Source: Bacillota bacterium | GTDB taxonomy: Bacteria > Bacillota > Clostridia > Acetivibrionales > DSM-1351 | Direction of reading: 5' to 3' | DNA: 64,000 bases | NCBI GenBank assembly: GCA_023431385.1 | Contig: JAEYWA010000153.1 | Coordinates: forward strand, 16,674 to 80,673 | Shown here: positions 18,953 through 27,876 of the stretch, in pieces | Layout: the number at the start of each line of letters is the position of its first letter | Position numbering within the stretch: the first letter of the stretch is position 1 | Notes under the pieces: generated by a model | The model's database searches: none | Told to the model about the DNA's origin: nothing | What the model saw: only the letters and a program-made list of their open reading frames with translations | Program-made: the position numbers and the translations under genes

Positions 18953-19014
18953 ATCAGCAGTTAGACTAATATGTACCAATGAGTATTAATACTACTTGAT
19001 ATGTAGAACAACTA

Positions 19015-19069
19015 ACATCAAAGGAGACTTGTATATGATTGAACTTACATCAAAGGAGACTTGTATATG
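19015..19069 (+). repeat. duplicated ribosome binding site and start codon with overlapping leader ORF
   Basis: A 23-bp sequence, ACATCAAAGGAGACTTGTATATG, occurs twice with a 32-bp period (19015-19037 and 19047-19069). Each copy contains an RBS and an ATG. The second ATG starts the exporter. The first starts a 14-codon leader ORF (19035-19079, peptide MIELTSKETCIWMN) in another frame, whose stop lies 8 bases beyond the exporter ATG. Translation of the leader could feed or compete with the exporter start. Confidence 0.7.
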
Positions 19070-21208
19070 GATGAACTAAAATCAAATGTAAAACCAAAAC
19101 TGGGGATGATAATGTTCCTTTATATGCTCGGCATATTCATGGGAGCAATAGACACAGGAATAGTAACTCCTGCCAGAACTGTAATACAGGCCAATCTTGG
19201 AGTTGAAGACAAGCTCGGGATATGGATGATCACAATTTTTACCCTTGCTTATGCAGCTTCTATTCCTATATCGGGTAAAATAGCGGATAGAATAGGAAGA
19301 AAGTATGTTTATATTGTATGTATAACTTTATTCGGACTTGGTTCTCTTATTTGCGGTCTTTCATCCAACTTCGCCAGCTTCCCCATGCTTCTTGTGGGAC
19401 GTGTTATACAAGCCATAGGCGGCGGCGGAATTATGCCTATAGCAAATGCAGAATTCGGCACAACCTTTCCGGAAGAAAAAAGAGGAATGGCACTTGGCCT
19501 TTTAGGAGGAGTCTATGGCCTGGCAAATATACTTGGTTCTTCACTTGGAAGTGCTATTCTTGATATATTCGGTATAGAAAATTGGCAGTTTTTATTTTAT
19601 ATCAACCTACCAATCAGCTTAGTAATAATTATATTCGGAATATTATTTCTACCTGTTAACAAAACTACCGAAAAGCCTGGTAAAATCGACATCTGGGGTA
19701 CAGTTGTCATTGTAGCTATGATCCTGGCTCTTATCTATGGACTTAAAAATATAGACTTTTTCAATTTTACCAGTACTTTAAAATCTGTAAAAGTTTATCC
19801 TTTCCTTATTGGCTTTGCTTTACTATTGCCGATATTTATATTAATTGAGAAACGTGCACAGGACCCTATTCTCAATCTAAAGTACTTTACCTCCCCAAAG
19901 ATACTTATAACACTTGTAGTAAGTTTCTTTGTAGGTGTTTGTATGATGGGTATGATTTTTGTACCTCAATTTTCGGAAAATTCCCTTAGTATTGCAACCG
20001 GTAAAGGAGGTTACTTCGTTACAATTCTCGGTCTATTCACCGCAATAGGAGCGCCTATGAGCGGAAAACTGGTAGATAAGTACGGTGCTGGAAAAATACT
20101 CTCCGGAGGGTTTATAGTATCACTAATAGGTTCCCTGTTTCTGGCGTTTGTAGCAACCAATATCAACAATCTGACTACCGTTTTGGTAAGCCTTGCCCTT
20201 ATCGGCACAGGCCTGGGTTTTGTAATGGGTTCACCGTTAAACTATATGATGTTGGGCAATACCAGGAAGGAACAAGCCAACTCGGCACTTGCAACTCTAT
20301 CCCTTGTCAGGTCAATCGGAACGGTAATAGCTCCATCAATAATGATAGGTTTTATTGCACAGGCTGGTATTGTTGCTCAGGACCAATTGATGGGTCTCCT
20401 TCCTCAGCCAACTGCCCCTGAGTTGACTCAGGCAGTTGAGTTGAATAAGACCTTCGAAGAAATGAAAAAGGATCCAAGAATGGCTGAAATGCTCAAGGAT
20501 GTTAATATTCCAGATTTGAACAATACAAGCAATATGAATTTTGACATGAAAAGCGGAGAAGGACTGCCTGCTAACCTTGTTAAGTCCATGCAATCTGCTG
20601 ATGTGACAAATATAGTAGATAAGGCCAAGGAGATTGCTGTATATATGTTTGACAAAAATACTCCTGCAGTTATAGAAAAGATACAATCGGGTATTCAGCA
20701 AGGTATTGACGGCATGAACCAGGGAATTACAGGAATTGATACCGCCTTATCGCAAATGGGAGCCGGTACCGGAAAGAGTGTCGTTGCACAAGGTTCAGAT
20801 ACAAAGACTTCCAGAGCTAATGAAAAGGATCAGGGTAGTGCAGGTCAGTCTCATGGTGGTATGGGCTCACCTCAGGGAATGCAGGGCCAGCTCGGTCAAC
20901 CAGGTCAATCGGGTCAGCAGAATATGGCTGCCGCAGTTGCTGGTATGAAGGCTCAAAGAGTTAAAATGGCCGATACCGTAAGCAAAATGGAAGAATTAAA
21001 AAATTCGATTCCCGCTGCCTTTGAACAATCAAAAAAAGATTATCTTAATAAAATAGACACACTTAAACCTCAAATTGAGGAATCCTTCCAGGATTCATTG
21101 AGTGAGGGGTTCAAGCAAATGTATTTGACTGTATCAGTTTTCTGCGTCCTATCAATTCTTCTGCTTTTGATGTACCGTGAACCTGTAAAAACAGAACTGA
21201 AAAACTGA
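19067..21208 (+). CDS. DHA2-family (EmrB/QacA-type) exporter with very large extracellular loop
   Basis: About 713 residues. Residues 1-460 are a standard 14-TM drug:H+ antiporter with motif A GKIADRIGRKYVYIV and motif C-type GRVIQAIGGGGIMPI. About 240 residues are inserted before the last TM (VFCVLSILLLLMY). They hold helical segments and a low-complexity Gly/Gln/Ser tract (GMGSPQGMQGQLGQPGQSGQ), then a predicted coiled coil. By topology this is extracellular, where QacA has a small hairpin loop. The ATG at 19067 is preferred over the TTG two codons earlier. It follows the TetR gene. Confidence 0.85.
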   Translation: MDELKSNVKPKLGMIMFLYMLGIFMGAIDTGIVTPARTVIQANLGVEDKLGIWMITIFTLAYAASIPISGKIADRIGRKYVYIVCITLFGLGSLICGLSSNFASFPMLLVGRVIQAIGGGGIMPIANAEFGTTFPEEKRGMALGLLGGVYGLANILGSSLGSAILDIFGIENWQFLFYINLPISLVIIIFGILFLPVNKTTEKPGKIDIWGTVVIVAMILALIYGLKNIDFFNFTSTLKSVKVYPFLIGFALLLPIFILIEKRAQDPILNLKYFTSPKILITLVVSFFVGVCMMGMIFVPQFSENSLSIATGKGGYFVTILGLFTAIGAPMSGKLVDKYGAGKILSGGFIVSLIGSLFLAFVATNINNLTTVLVSLALIGTGLGFVMGSPLNYMMLGNTRKEQANSALATLSLVRSIGTVIAPSIMIGFIAQAGIVAQDQLMGLLPQPTAPELTQAVELNKTFEEMKKDPRMAEMLKDVNIPDLNNTSNMNFDMKSGEGLPANLVKSMQSADVTNIVDKAKEIAVYMFDKNTPAVIEKIQSGIQQGIDGMNQGITGIDTALSQMGAGTGKSVVAQGSDTKTSRANEKDQGSAGQSHGGMGSPQGMQGQLGQPGQSGQQNMAAAVAGMKAQRVKMADTVSKMEELKNSIPAAFEQSKKDYLNKIDTLKPQIEESFQDSLSEGFKQMYLTVSVFCVLSILLLLMYREPVKTELKN

Positions 21209-21230
21209 TAAATAAGAGTAATAAATGTAT

Positions 21231-21262
21231 AAGGCTGACCATGGAAAAACCTGGTCAGCCTT
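21231..21262 (+). terminator. terminator after the exporter
   Basis: Perfect 11-bp stem AAGGCTGACCA / TGGTCAGCCTT with a 10-base loop, 22 bp after the stop. The following T-tract is short (TTTATAATTT), so it may be only moderately efficient. Confidence 0.7.
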
Positions 21263-21329
21263 TATAATTTGTGCCATAAGCACATTTTATTTATTATAAT
21301 AAAGAATATTTAGCGTGTAAAAAGGTTCA

Positions 21330-22739
21330 CTATTTAAAGTATTTCCTCATAACCTGTGAGGATATTTTAGACGCTGCTGTTCCACCGTATCCGCCTTCCT
21401 CAACAATTACCGCTATTGCTATTTCGGGTTTTTTATAAGGTGCAAATCCTATAAACCAGCTGTGAGGCGTTTTACTCTCGATGTGCTGGGCCGTACCGGT
21501 CTTACCGCAGACCTGTACCCCGCTTATCCGGGCATTTGTTCCTGTACCCTTCGACACTACTTCTCTCATATATTTTCCGATTTCAGCGGCATACTCCTGT
21601 GAGGTCACCTGTGCAAGCACAGACGGGCTTGACACCTTAATAGTCTTACCGCTGAAATCAACAACTTTACCCACCAGAGTAGGCTTCAGCATAATTCCGT
21701 CATTTGCAATAGTTTGAGCTACCAGAGCCATCTGCACAGGTGTTGCCAGTATTTCAGCCTGTCCGATTCCAGTTTGAGCAAGATTACCCTTTTCGGAAGC
21801 ATTATATTGCGGGAACCTGCTGTTGTCTACTATTATTCCGTCAGCTGGGACATTCCGGTTAAATCCGAAGGCTTCAGCTGTTTTAAAGAGATCCTTTCCA
21901 AGTCTCATTCCAAGATCCCCAAAAAAGACATTACTGGATTTTATCATGGCCTGTTCAAAATTAATTTTGCCCAGAGCCTTTCCCTTATCATTACTCAGTG
22001 TGTAATCTTCGCCAATTACCAGTTTACCTTCATCATTAAAGGTTTCTTCACCAATACCATCTATGTTTTCCAGGGCACTTATACCTGTTACAACCTTAAA
22101 GGTTGACCCCGGGGGATACAGTCCTGAAACAGACCTGTTCAGCAGAGGCCGCTGCTTATTGGAATTTAGGCTTTCCCAGTCTCTGCTTAGATGGTTCGGA
22201 TCAAAGGAAGGCTTTGATACCATGGCAAGAATTTCACCTGTATCAACCTTTAGCACTACAACTGAACCTCTTGAAGACCCGAGGGCGCTATAAGCCGTTT
22301 GCTGAAGTGCATAATCCAGCGTTGTATGCACATCATCGCCTTTTTTATCTACTTCCTTAAAGCCATTTCCCACCCATGCCAGGAACGAGGCCGATATATT
22401 GCTTGACAAGTACCGGTCGTAAAGATTCTCGAGACCGGATATGCCATATTGGGAATCATAATAGCCCAATACATGGGCAGTTGCAGCTCCTCCCTTATAT
22501 TTTCTCTTATATTGATTGTTCTTAGCTTTTTCACTTACAGATAGTTCTTTGCCGTTTCTGTCAAGAATGGTGCCTCTTACAACTTTATTTCTAACGTCCC
22601 ACATTCTTTTATTATCAGGTCTAGTGGATATTTCAGGTCCTCTGAAAAGCGTAAAATACGAAAGATAGCTTATAAGTACCACAAAAACTATAAGGAAAAT
22701 AATCATTACCCGTTTTATGTTAGTTGTCAGATTATCCAT
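21330..22739 (-). CDS. class B penicillin-binding protein (PbpA/FtsI-type transpeptidase)
   Basis: A 469-residue cell-wall transpeptidase with one N-terminal TM segment (residues 12-32). The active-site motifs are all present: STFKV (SxxK, near residue 212), SSN and KTGTA. The N-terminal non-catalytic region starts with RGTILDRNGKELS, the usual PBP2 dimerisation segment, but is short. It cross-links peptidoglycan outside the membrane, normally together with a SEDS glycosyltransferase. That partner (FtsW/RodA) lies 49 bp upstream, after an FHA-domain gene. The FHA-SEDS-PBP order resembles the actinobacterial rodA-pbpA cluster. RBS AAGGTGAT precedes the ATG. Confidence 0.92.
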   Translation of the reverse strand: MDNLTTNIKRVMIIFLIVFVVLISYLSYFTLFRGPEISTRPDNKRMWDVRNKVVRGTILDRNGKELSVSEKAKNNQYKRKYKGGAATAHVLGYYDSQYGISGLENLYDRYLSSNISASFLAWVGNGFKEVDKKGDDVHTTLDYALQQTAYSALGSSRGSVVVLKVDTGEILAMVSKPSFDPNHLSRDWESLNSNKQRPLLNRSVSGLYPPGSTFKVVTGISALENIDGIGEETFNDEGKLVIGEDYTLSNDKGKALGKINFEQAMIKSSNVFFGDLGMRLGKDLFKTAEAFGFNRNVPADGIIVDNSRFPQYNASEKGNLAQTGIGQAEILATPVQMALVAQTIANDGIMLKPTLVGKVVDFSGKTIKVSSPSVLAQVTSQEYAAEIGKYMREVVSKGTGTNARISGVQVCGKTGTAQHIESKTPHSWFIGFAPYKKPEIAIAVIVEEGGYGGTAASKISSQVMRKYFK

Positions 22740-22788
22740 TTTATCACCTTCATATTACTTTTTACTCATAATAGTCTTCGGTTTCCTT

Positions 22789-23994
22789 TTATATTTCTTC
22801 GTCTCCCTCGGAAACCTTTTGAATTATGCTCAAGGCTAAAAAGCTTATGAGCAGAGACGTTCCTCCATAACTCACAAAAGGCAGAGTTATACCAGTTAAC
22901 GGAATAAAACCTGTTACTCCACCTACAATTACAAGTGTCTGTGTGGCTATCATAACGCTCAATCCCGCCGTTAACAGCTTTGTAAAATTATTCTCTGCAT
23001 GTATTGCACTCCTGATTGATCTGTAGAACAGGAGAAAATGTAAAATTAAAATGGCAAGGCCCATCAACAGTCCCATTTCCTCACAAATAACAGAGAATAT
23101 AAAATCCGACTCATTTACCGCTACATACCCGGGATGTCCCATACCCAGGCCTCTTCCGAAGAGCCCCCCCATTGCAATAGCGTACATAGACTGTACCAAC
23201 TGGTAGCTCTCGTTATAGACATAATCCCATGGATTGAGCCAAATCATAAAGCGTCTTCTGATATGTCCAAAAATAGCATAACTGGCTGCTCCGCCCGCAC
23301 CGAACAATCCAAGAGAAATAAGAACATACAGTTTTTTTGAGGTTGCCAGATAAACCATAGTTACCGATACGGCAAAGATAATCAATGCAGTACCAAGATC
23401 CCTCTGCAATACCATAAAGCCCAGTGAGACAATAATGGCAATCCCCGGTTCTATAAGTTGCTTCCTTGAAGTTATATCCGACAGTGCTGTTGAAAGGTAT
23501 AATATAAGAAATATTTTTCCAAATTCAGAGGGTTGAAACCCGTACGGACCAATTTTAACCCAATTCTTTGCACCAAGTATTTCAACTCCTATAAAAGTTG
23601 CCATCGCCATAAAAATTATTGTTCCTGCAAGGAATAAATACTTATACTTTGCATATTTAATCAGACCCTTTTTAAGATAAAGTACTACAAAAAGAAACAT
23701 TACAATGCCTATCACAAGCCAAACAAGCTGCTTTAAGGCTATTGTTTTATTTAGTCTAAACAGCATAATCAATCCGATAGAGCACAGCAGAACAGCAAGC
23801 AAAAATATAAGCCTGTCCCCCATTGGATAATACTTTTTCAGCACCCAGGAGGTTACCGCTATAATTACTGTTATTACCGCCCAAAACACGCCTGCCATTG
23901 GATCTATTGGTTTGCTTAAAAAAGCAAGATTCAGGAAACCAAAGAATACAAATAAATATATAAAGAATTGCAGTTTTTTTAATCGTTTAGTCAT
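22789..23994 (-). CDS. SEDS peptidoglycan polymerase (FtsW/RodA/SpoVE family)
   Basis: About 401 residues with 10 or so membrane segments. Family motifs are visible: GYGFQPSEFGKIFLILYLS, LQRDLGTALI, NPWDYVYNESYQLVQSMYAI and the C-terminal PLTGITLPFVSYGGTSLL. SEDS proteins polymerise lipid II glycans together with a class B PBP, here the next gene. The ATG at 23994 has AGGTG nine bases upstream; a GTG four codons earlier abuts the FHA stop codon and is an alternative. Which of elongation, division or sporulation it serves cannot be read from sequence. Confidence 0.92.
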   Translation of the reverse strand: MTKRLKKLQFFIYLFVFFGFLNLAFLSKPIDPMAGVFWAVITVIIAVTSWVLKKYYPMGDRLIFLLAVLLCSIGLIMLFRLNKTIALKQLVWLVIGIVMFLFVVLYLKKGLIKYAKYKYLFLAGTIIFMAMATFIGVEILGAKNWVKIGPYGFQPSEFGKIFLILYLSTALSDITSRKQLIEPGIAIIVSLGFMVLQRDLGTALIIFAVSVTMVYLATSKKLYVLISLGLFGAGGAASYAIFGHIRRRFMIWLNPWDYVYNESYQLVQSMYAIAMGGLFGRGLGMGHPGYVAVNESDFIFSVICEEMGLLMGLAILILHFLLFYRSIRSAIHAENNFTKLLTAGLSVMIATQTLVIVGGVTGFIPLTGITLPFVSYGGTSLLISFLALSIIQKVSEGDEEI

Positions 23995-24006
23995 GTCAGA
24001 AAGCAC

Positions 24007-24456
24007 CTACTCGTCATCTGTTACTAAAAGCAAGGTTTTGGATATACTGATCTCATCTCCGGGTTGAAGACTTTTCTTATCCACCATAATTCCGTTTATG
24101 AAAGTCCCGTTGGTAGAATTAAGGTCCTCCAGCATATATCGTCCATCTTCAAAGTATATTTTCGCATGATAGTTTGAAACAGACGGCGAAGGCAGTATCA
24201 TCTGGTTATTCTTATTTCTTCCAATTGTCAGCTTATTGCCTATGGGTACAATATCTCCTTCAACAAAATTGCCACCATCTCCGGGATAAACAAGTTTTAA
24301 TTTCCATCCAAGATTGCTACCACCCTTTACTACTCCCCTTTTAATGTCTCTAGACATTATTTTAAGGGCTGAAACAATAATTATATATATAATAACAATA
24401 AGTATTATTTTAAAAAATACCCCAAAAAAGCTTAAATCCAACAGATTGAAATTCAT
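24007..24456 (-). CDS. membrane-anchored FHA-domain protein
   Basis: About 149 residues. One N-terminal TM segment (GVFFKIILIVIIYIIIVSAL) is followed by a cytoplasmic FHA domain with the phospho-threonine-binding signature: IGRNKNNQMILPSPSVSNYH, then LNSTNGTFING. FHA domains recruit phosphothreonine proteins, and this one likely links Ser/Thr kinase signalling to the SEDS-PBP pair that follows. The ATG at 24456 is chosen because GAGGAGG precedes it; 13 earlier in-frame codons have no RBS. It is the first gene of the cell-wall operon. Confidence 0.9.
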   Translation of the reverse strand: MNFNLLDLSFFGVFFKIILIVIIYIIIVSALKIMSRDIKRGVVKGGSNLGWKLKLVYPGDGGNFVEGDIVPIGNKLTIGRNKNNQMILPSPSVSNYHAKIYFEDGRYMLEDLNSTNGTFINGIMVDKKSLQPGDEISISKTLLLVTDDE

Positions 24457-24571
24457 AAAAACCTCCTCAAATCCGGTTTTATCTATTATATACAAATACT
24501 CGGAATTTTACAAATCGACGGGGTTCTTATTAAACTATATTAATAGTAGTGAAATTACTTTACATAAATAA

Positions 24572-24602
24572 AGACGGAAAATCTTTTTGGGATTTTCCGT
24601 CT
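24572..24602. terminator. perfect 12-bp hairpin terminator
   Basis: AGACGGAAAATC and GATTTTCCGTCT surround a short loop. It lies 33 bp downstream of ppnP on the minus strand and ends with TTTATTTATG in that direction, so it most likely terminates ppnP. Confidence 0.75.
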
Positions 24603-24634
24603 ACTCCGGGATTATTGTTTTAGAATTAAATTCT

Positions 24635-24949
24635 TTATTTTACATATGAACAGCAATAATCAGCAAGTTCCTGAACTTTTAGTTTAAATTTGGAATCCGC
24701 CCTAACTTCAAAGGATTGTCCTCCCTCAACAATCTTCCAGTTCTCTTCACCAGGAAGAAGGACTTCCAGCTTACCTGCCAATATCTCCATAATTTCCTTG
24801 TCGGCTGTACCGAATTCATACTCTCCTGGCATCATAATACCAAGTGTCTTTCTCTCACCATTTGCAAAAATAACTGTTCTGCTTGTAACCTTACCTTCAA
24901 AATACACATTAGCCTTCTTAACAACACTGACATTTTCATATATACTCAT
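24635..24949 (-). CDS. ppnP: pyrimidine/purine nucleoside phosphorylase
   Basis: A 104-residue single cupin domain matching the PpnP (formerly DUF1255/YaiE) family. Recognisable stretches are [40 protein letters not shown] and the C-terminal [14 protein letters not shown]. The family phosphorolyses several nucleosides to base and ribose-1-phosphate in the cytoplasm. RBS GGAGA precedes the ATG. It is monocistronic, with its own terminator. Confidence 0.9.
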   Translation of the reverse strand: MSIYENVSVVKKANVYFEGKVTSRTVIFANGERKTLGIMMPGEYEFGTADKEIMEILAGKLEVLLPGEENWKIVEGGQSFEVRADSKFKLKVQELADYCCSYVK

Positions 24950-25191
24950 AATTGTCTCCTACCTATTAGTTTATTAGCATGATAATGCTTTATTTTACAA
25001 AAGTAAGTTTTATGAAAGATTATCATATATTTATTTCAGTGTCAATTTAATCGGTTAACAAAAAAGGTTAAGATTATTTTGGTAAAAAGTTCATTTTTAA
25101 TTAGTATTTGAGAAAAAAGCTAGCACATTAGAGGTATAATATTGTATTATTATAGTATAATACATCTTTAGATATTATATGAGGTGCGTTT

Positions 25192-25458
25192 ATGCAGAAT
25201 TTTATTATATTATTGTTACTTGTACTTAATGTCTTTGGCTTTATTCTTGTATCGCTGGATAAATTCAAAGCGAAAAACAAGCTATGGCGTATACCTGAGA
25301 GGTCTTTTTTCCTATTATCGATTCTGGGAGGAAGTATAGGGGTTTACACAGGACTTTTTCTTTTTCATCATAAAACCAGGAACTGGTATTTTATGACACT
25401 CATTCCGTTAATTATTTTAGCTCAGTCTGTTTTTATATATTATCTGGTAAACAAGTAG
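25192..25458 (+). CDS. DUF1294 small membrane protein
   Basis: An 88-residue protein with three hydrophobic segments. The DUF1294 signature is present: SLDKFKAKNKLWRIPERSFF, then LLSILGGSIGVYTGLFLFHHKT. The function of the family is unknown. RBS GAGGTG precedes the ATG. AT-rich promoter-like sequence with overlapping TATAAT boxes lies at 25135-25165. It has its own terminator. Confidence 0.85.
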   Translation: MQNFIILLLLVLNVFGFILVSLDKFKAKNKLWRIPERSFFLLSILGGSIGVYTGLFLFHHKTRNWYFMTLIPLIILAQSVFIYYLVNK

Positions 25459-25490
25459 AGGATCTTTAAGTAAAAAGATGCCTCTTTTTT
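25457..25490 (+). terminator. terminator of the DUF1294 gene
   Basis: Stem AGAGG..CTTT / AAAG...CCTCT with a small internal loop, followed by TTTTTATTTC, directly at the stop codon. Confidence 0.75.
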
Positions 25491-25579
25491 ATTTCATTGG
25501 CGTCAATCCACAACACCTGTAATAAACCTGTCTCATAATGAATAGCAATAAATAATAAAGAAAAACGGAGCTATTATTA

Positions 25580-27088
25580 ATGGGACTTGATAAATTTTAT
25601 AAAAATTCAGCAATACTTACAATGTCTAATTTAGTTACAGGATTTATTGGCTTTGCTTTTTCAATAATTCTCTCTAAAAAGCTTGGAGCTGAAGGGCTTG
25701 GATTATACGGCCTTATAATGCCGGTATATTCCCTCCTTCTGTGTCTTACAGCTGACGGACTAATTACGGCTGTCTCAAAAACCTGTGCTGTATACAACAG
25801 TAAAAAGGATTACCGCAATCTTCATAGAACCGTAAAGGTTGCCCTTTGTTTTATAGGGATGTGGAGTATCGCTGTGGCACTGCTGGTATTTATAAACGCT
25901 TCAAATATAAGCAACTTATTTATAAAAGACAGCCGGGCTGTTGACGCTATAAGGATAATCTGCCCCGCCCTTGTTTTTATTCCAATGTCTGCCATCTTTA
26001 AAGGTTTCTTTTACGGCTTTGAGAAATTTACCGTACCGGCAGGCATCGATATACTTGAAAAATGTATCCGTGTGACAATACTTCTTGCAGCAATGGCTTT
26101 TCTCTCTGTTAAAAACATAAAGGGTGCCGTAACCACAGCTTATTTAGCTCTGGCAGTAGGTGAAGCCATAAGTATGATAATGCTGTTCACCTCCTTTAAG
26201 CTTTTTTCCAATAAGCTCGTTCCGATTAAGACCCGGGTAAAAAATCCTCTTCAATTACTGGTGGATATATTGATTATATCCTGTCCCTTGAGTTTGAACG
26301 GCTTTTTATCTTCTATTCTTAATACTGCCTCAACGCTTATTCTTCCAAGAAGGCTGATAAGCTCCGGCATGAGCTATGATACCGCACTGGAGCTGATAGG
26401 AAAATTCATCGGCATGTCTTTAACAACAGTTAATCTGCCCTTCATAATTGTGGGCTCAATGATGACGGTAATGATTCCGGATATGTCTCTGAGTCTGAGT
26501 AAAAAAGACTCCTGGAGCACTGAAAACCGTATCTCCCAGGTCCTCAGGGTATCTTTTCTGGTTGGGCTTGGAACACTTATCGTTTCAATATGCATACCCC
26601 AAAAACTTGGTCTTTTGTTTTATGGCAGAGACGATCTTGGCCAAATGATTATGTTTGCAGGAATATGTAATTTTATCAGTTATATAGCCGCTGCCACCTT
26701 CGGAATACTCAATGGCTTGGGAAAACAGAATGTAAATCTGAAAAATTCCATTATTGTTTCTGTAGAAGGCCTGATCCTGGTATTTATACTGACCGGAATA
26801 CCTCCATTGAATATATTCGGTTATGGAATCTCTCTGGTGATTACTGCAATTACAGGGTTATTACTGAATCTCTATGAAATCAGAAAAGTGTGTGAAATAA
26901 GGATTTCTCTTTTAAAAGGTGTGGTTTTTTCACTATTTGGGATGGCAGGCTATTTATGTGTAAAAGTAATCAATACAATTATTCCTGATAGTTTTATTGT
27001 TTTTGATGTCCTGTTTTCAACAGGAGTGTGTTTTCTGGTCATATTCTATCTAACAAAAATGTATAATTTCAAACACAATCCATTGTAG
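25580..27088 (+). CDS. SpoVB-like oligosaccharide flippase (MVF/MATE superfamily)
   Basis: A 502-residue membrane protein with about 14 hydrophobic segments. The N-terminus SNLVTGFIGFAFSIILSKKL followed by GAEGLGLYGLIMPVYSLLL is typical of stage V sporulation protein B and related lipid-linked oligosaccharide flippases. SpoVB is needed for spore cortex synthesis, and paralogues serve other polymers. Several SpoVB paralogues usually exist in Clostridia, so the exact role is open. RBS GGAG precedes the ATG. The HAD hydrolase gene follows after about 97 bp. Confidence 0.85.
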   Translation: MGLDKFYKNSAILTMSNLVTGFIGFAFSIILSKKLGAEGLGLYGLIMPVYSLLLCLTADGLITAVSKTCAVYNSKKDYRNLHRTVKVALCFIGMWSIAVALLVFINASNISNLFIKDSRAVDAIRIICPALVFIPMSAIFKGFFYGFEKFTVPAGIDILEKCIRVTILLAAMAFLSVKNIKGAVTTAYLALAVGEAISMIMLFTSFKLFSNKLVPIKTRVKNPLQLLVDILIISCPLSLNGFLSSILNTASTLILPRRLISSGMSYDTALELIGKFIGMSLTTVNLPFIIVGSMMTVMIPDMSLSLSKKDSWSTENRISQVLRVSFLVGLGTLIVSICIPQKLGLLFYGRDDLGQMIMFAGICNFISYIAAATFGILNGLGKQNVNLKNSIIVSVEGLILVFILTGIPPLNIFGYGISLVITAITGLLLNLYEIRKVCEIRISLLKGVVFSLFGMAGYLCVKVINTIIPDSFIVFDVLFSTGVCFLVIFYLTKMYNFKHNPL

Positions 27089-27185
27089 CTTTCGAAAAGC
27101 AAAATCATATAACCGTATAGCCATATTTAATGATATAATAACAATTATGTTAAAAATATAACTTTAATTATTGCTGGAGGCCAAT

Positions 27186-27812
27186 ATGTTCAAATATGTA
27201 GTATTCGATGTAGACGGCACAATGGTAGATACTGAAGAAGCAGTAGTTTTCGCTTACCAGAGTGTAATTTTTAAAGAACACGGCAGATATTTTACTGAAG
27301 AAGAGCTTCTGAAGGGTTACGGAGTACCAACACCCAAGGCCCTTGAACGCTATGGGTTTACTGATATTGCTGGTGCCGAAAAGGATTACTATAGTTATCT
27401 GGTTGAGGGGTTTAAGCGCTGTAAGACATTTGATGGAATTAATGAGTTGCTTGACAGCCTTAAGGATATGGGAGTTCCTATGGGAGTAGTTACCTCCAGA
27501 TGCGATTACGAAATCAAAATTGACAACTGTTTACAGGGTTTTATAAATAAGTTTGATGGGGTAGTATGCTCTGATGACACCGTAAAACATAAGCCCGAAG
27601 CAGAGCCACTTCAAAAAGCGATGGAGATCCTTGGTGCAGCTGCCGAAGAAACCATTTATATCGGAGATACTCTCTATGATAGACAGTGTGCCAAAAATGC
27701 AGGGGTAAAATTTGCTCTAGCATTGTGGGGATCAAATAATGCCGACAAAATTGACGCCGAATACTTTCTGAAATCCCCTTCAGAGCTGTTGAAGCTGCTA
27801 AAGGCTGAATAA
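27186..27812 (+). CDS. HAD-superfamily hydrolase (phosphoglycolate phosphatase-like)
   Basis: About 208 residues. The HAD motifs are present: motif I VFDVDGTMVDTE, motif II VVTSR, motif III Lys in KHKPEAEP and motif IV YIGDTLYDRQCA. The cap is the helical C1 type of the Gph/PGMB group. Likely a phosphatase of a small phosphorylated metabolite or a nucleotidase; the substrate is not evident. The ATG at 27186 is chosen because GGAGG lies five bases upstream; an ATG five codons earlier lies ahead of the RBS. Confidence 0.88.
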   Translation: MFKYVVFDVDGTMVDTEEAVVFAYQSVIFKEHGRYFTEEELLKGYGVPTPKALERYGFTDIAGAEKDYYSYLVEGFKRCKTFDGINELLDSLKDMGVPMGVVTSRCDYEIKIDNCLQGFINKFDGVVCSDDTVKHKPEAEPLQKAMEILGAAAEETIYIGDTLYDRQCAKNAGVKFALALWGSNNADKIDAEYFLKSPSELLKLLKAE

Positions 27813-27876
27813 ATTTGCTGGCTAATTATAAACAATTGTAGAATAATTTGCCCAATGAAAAGCTGTCTTAATAATG

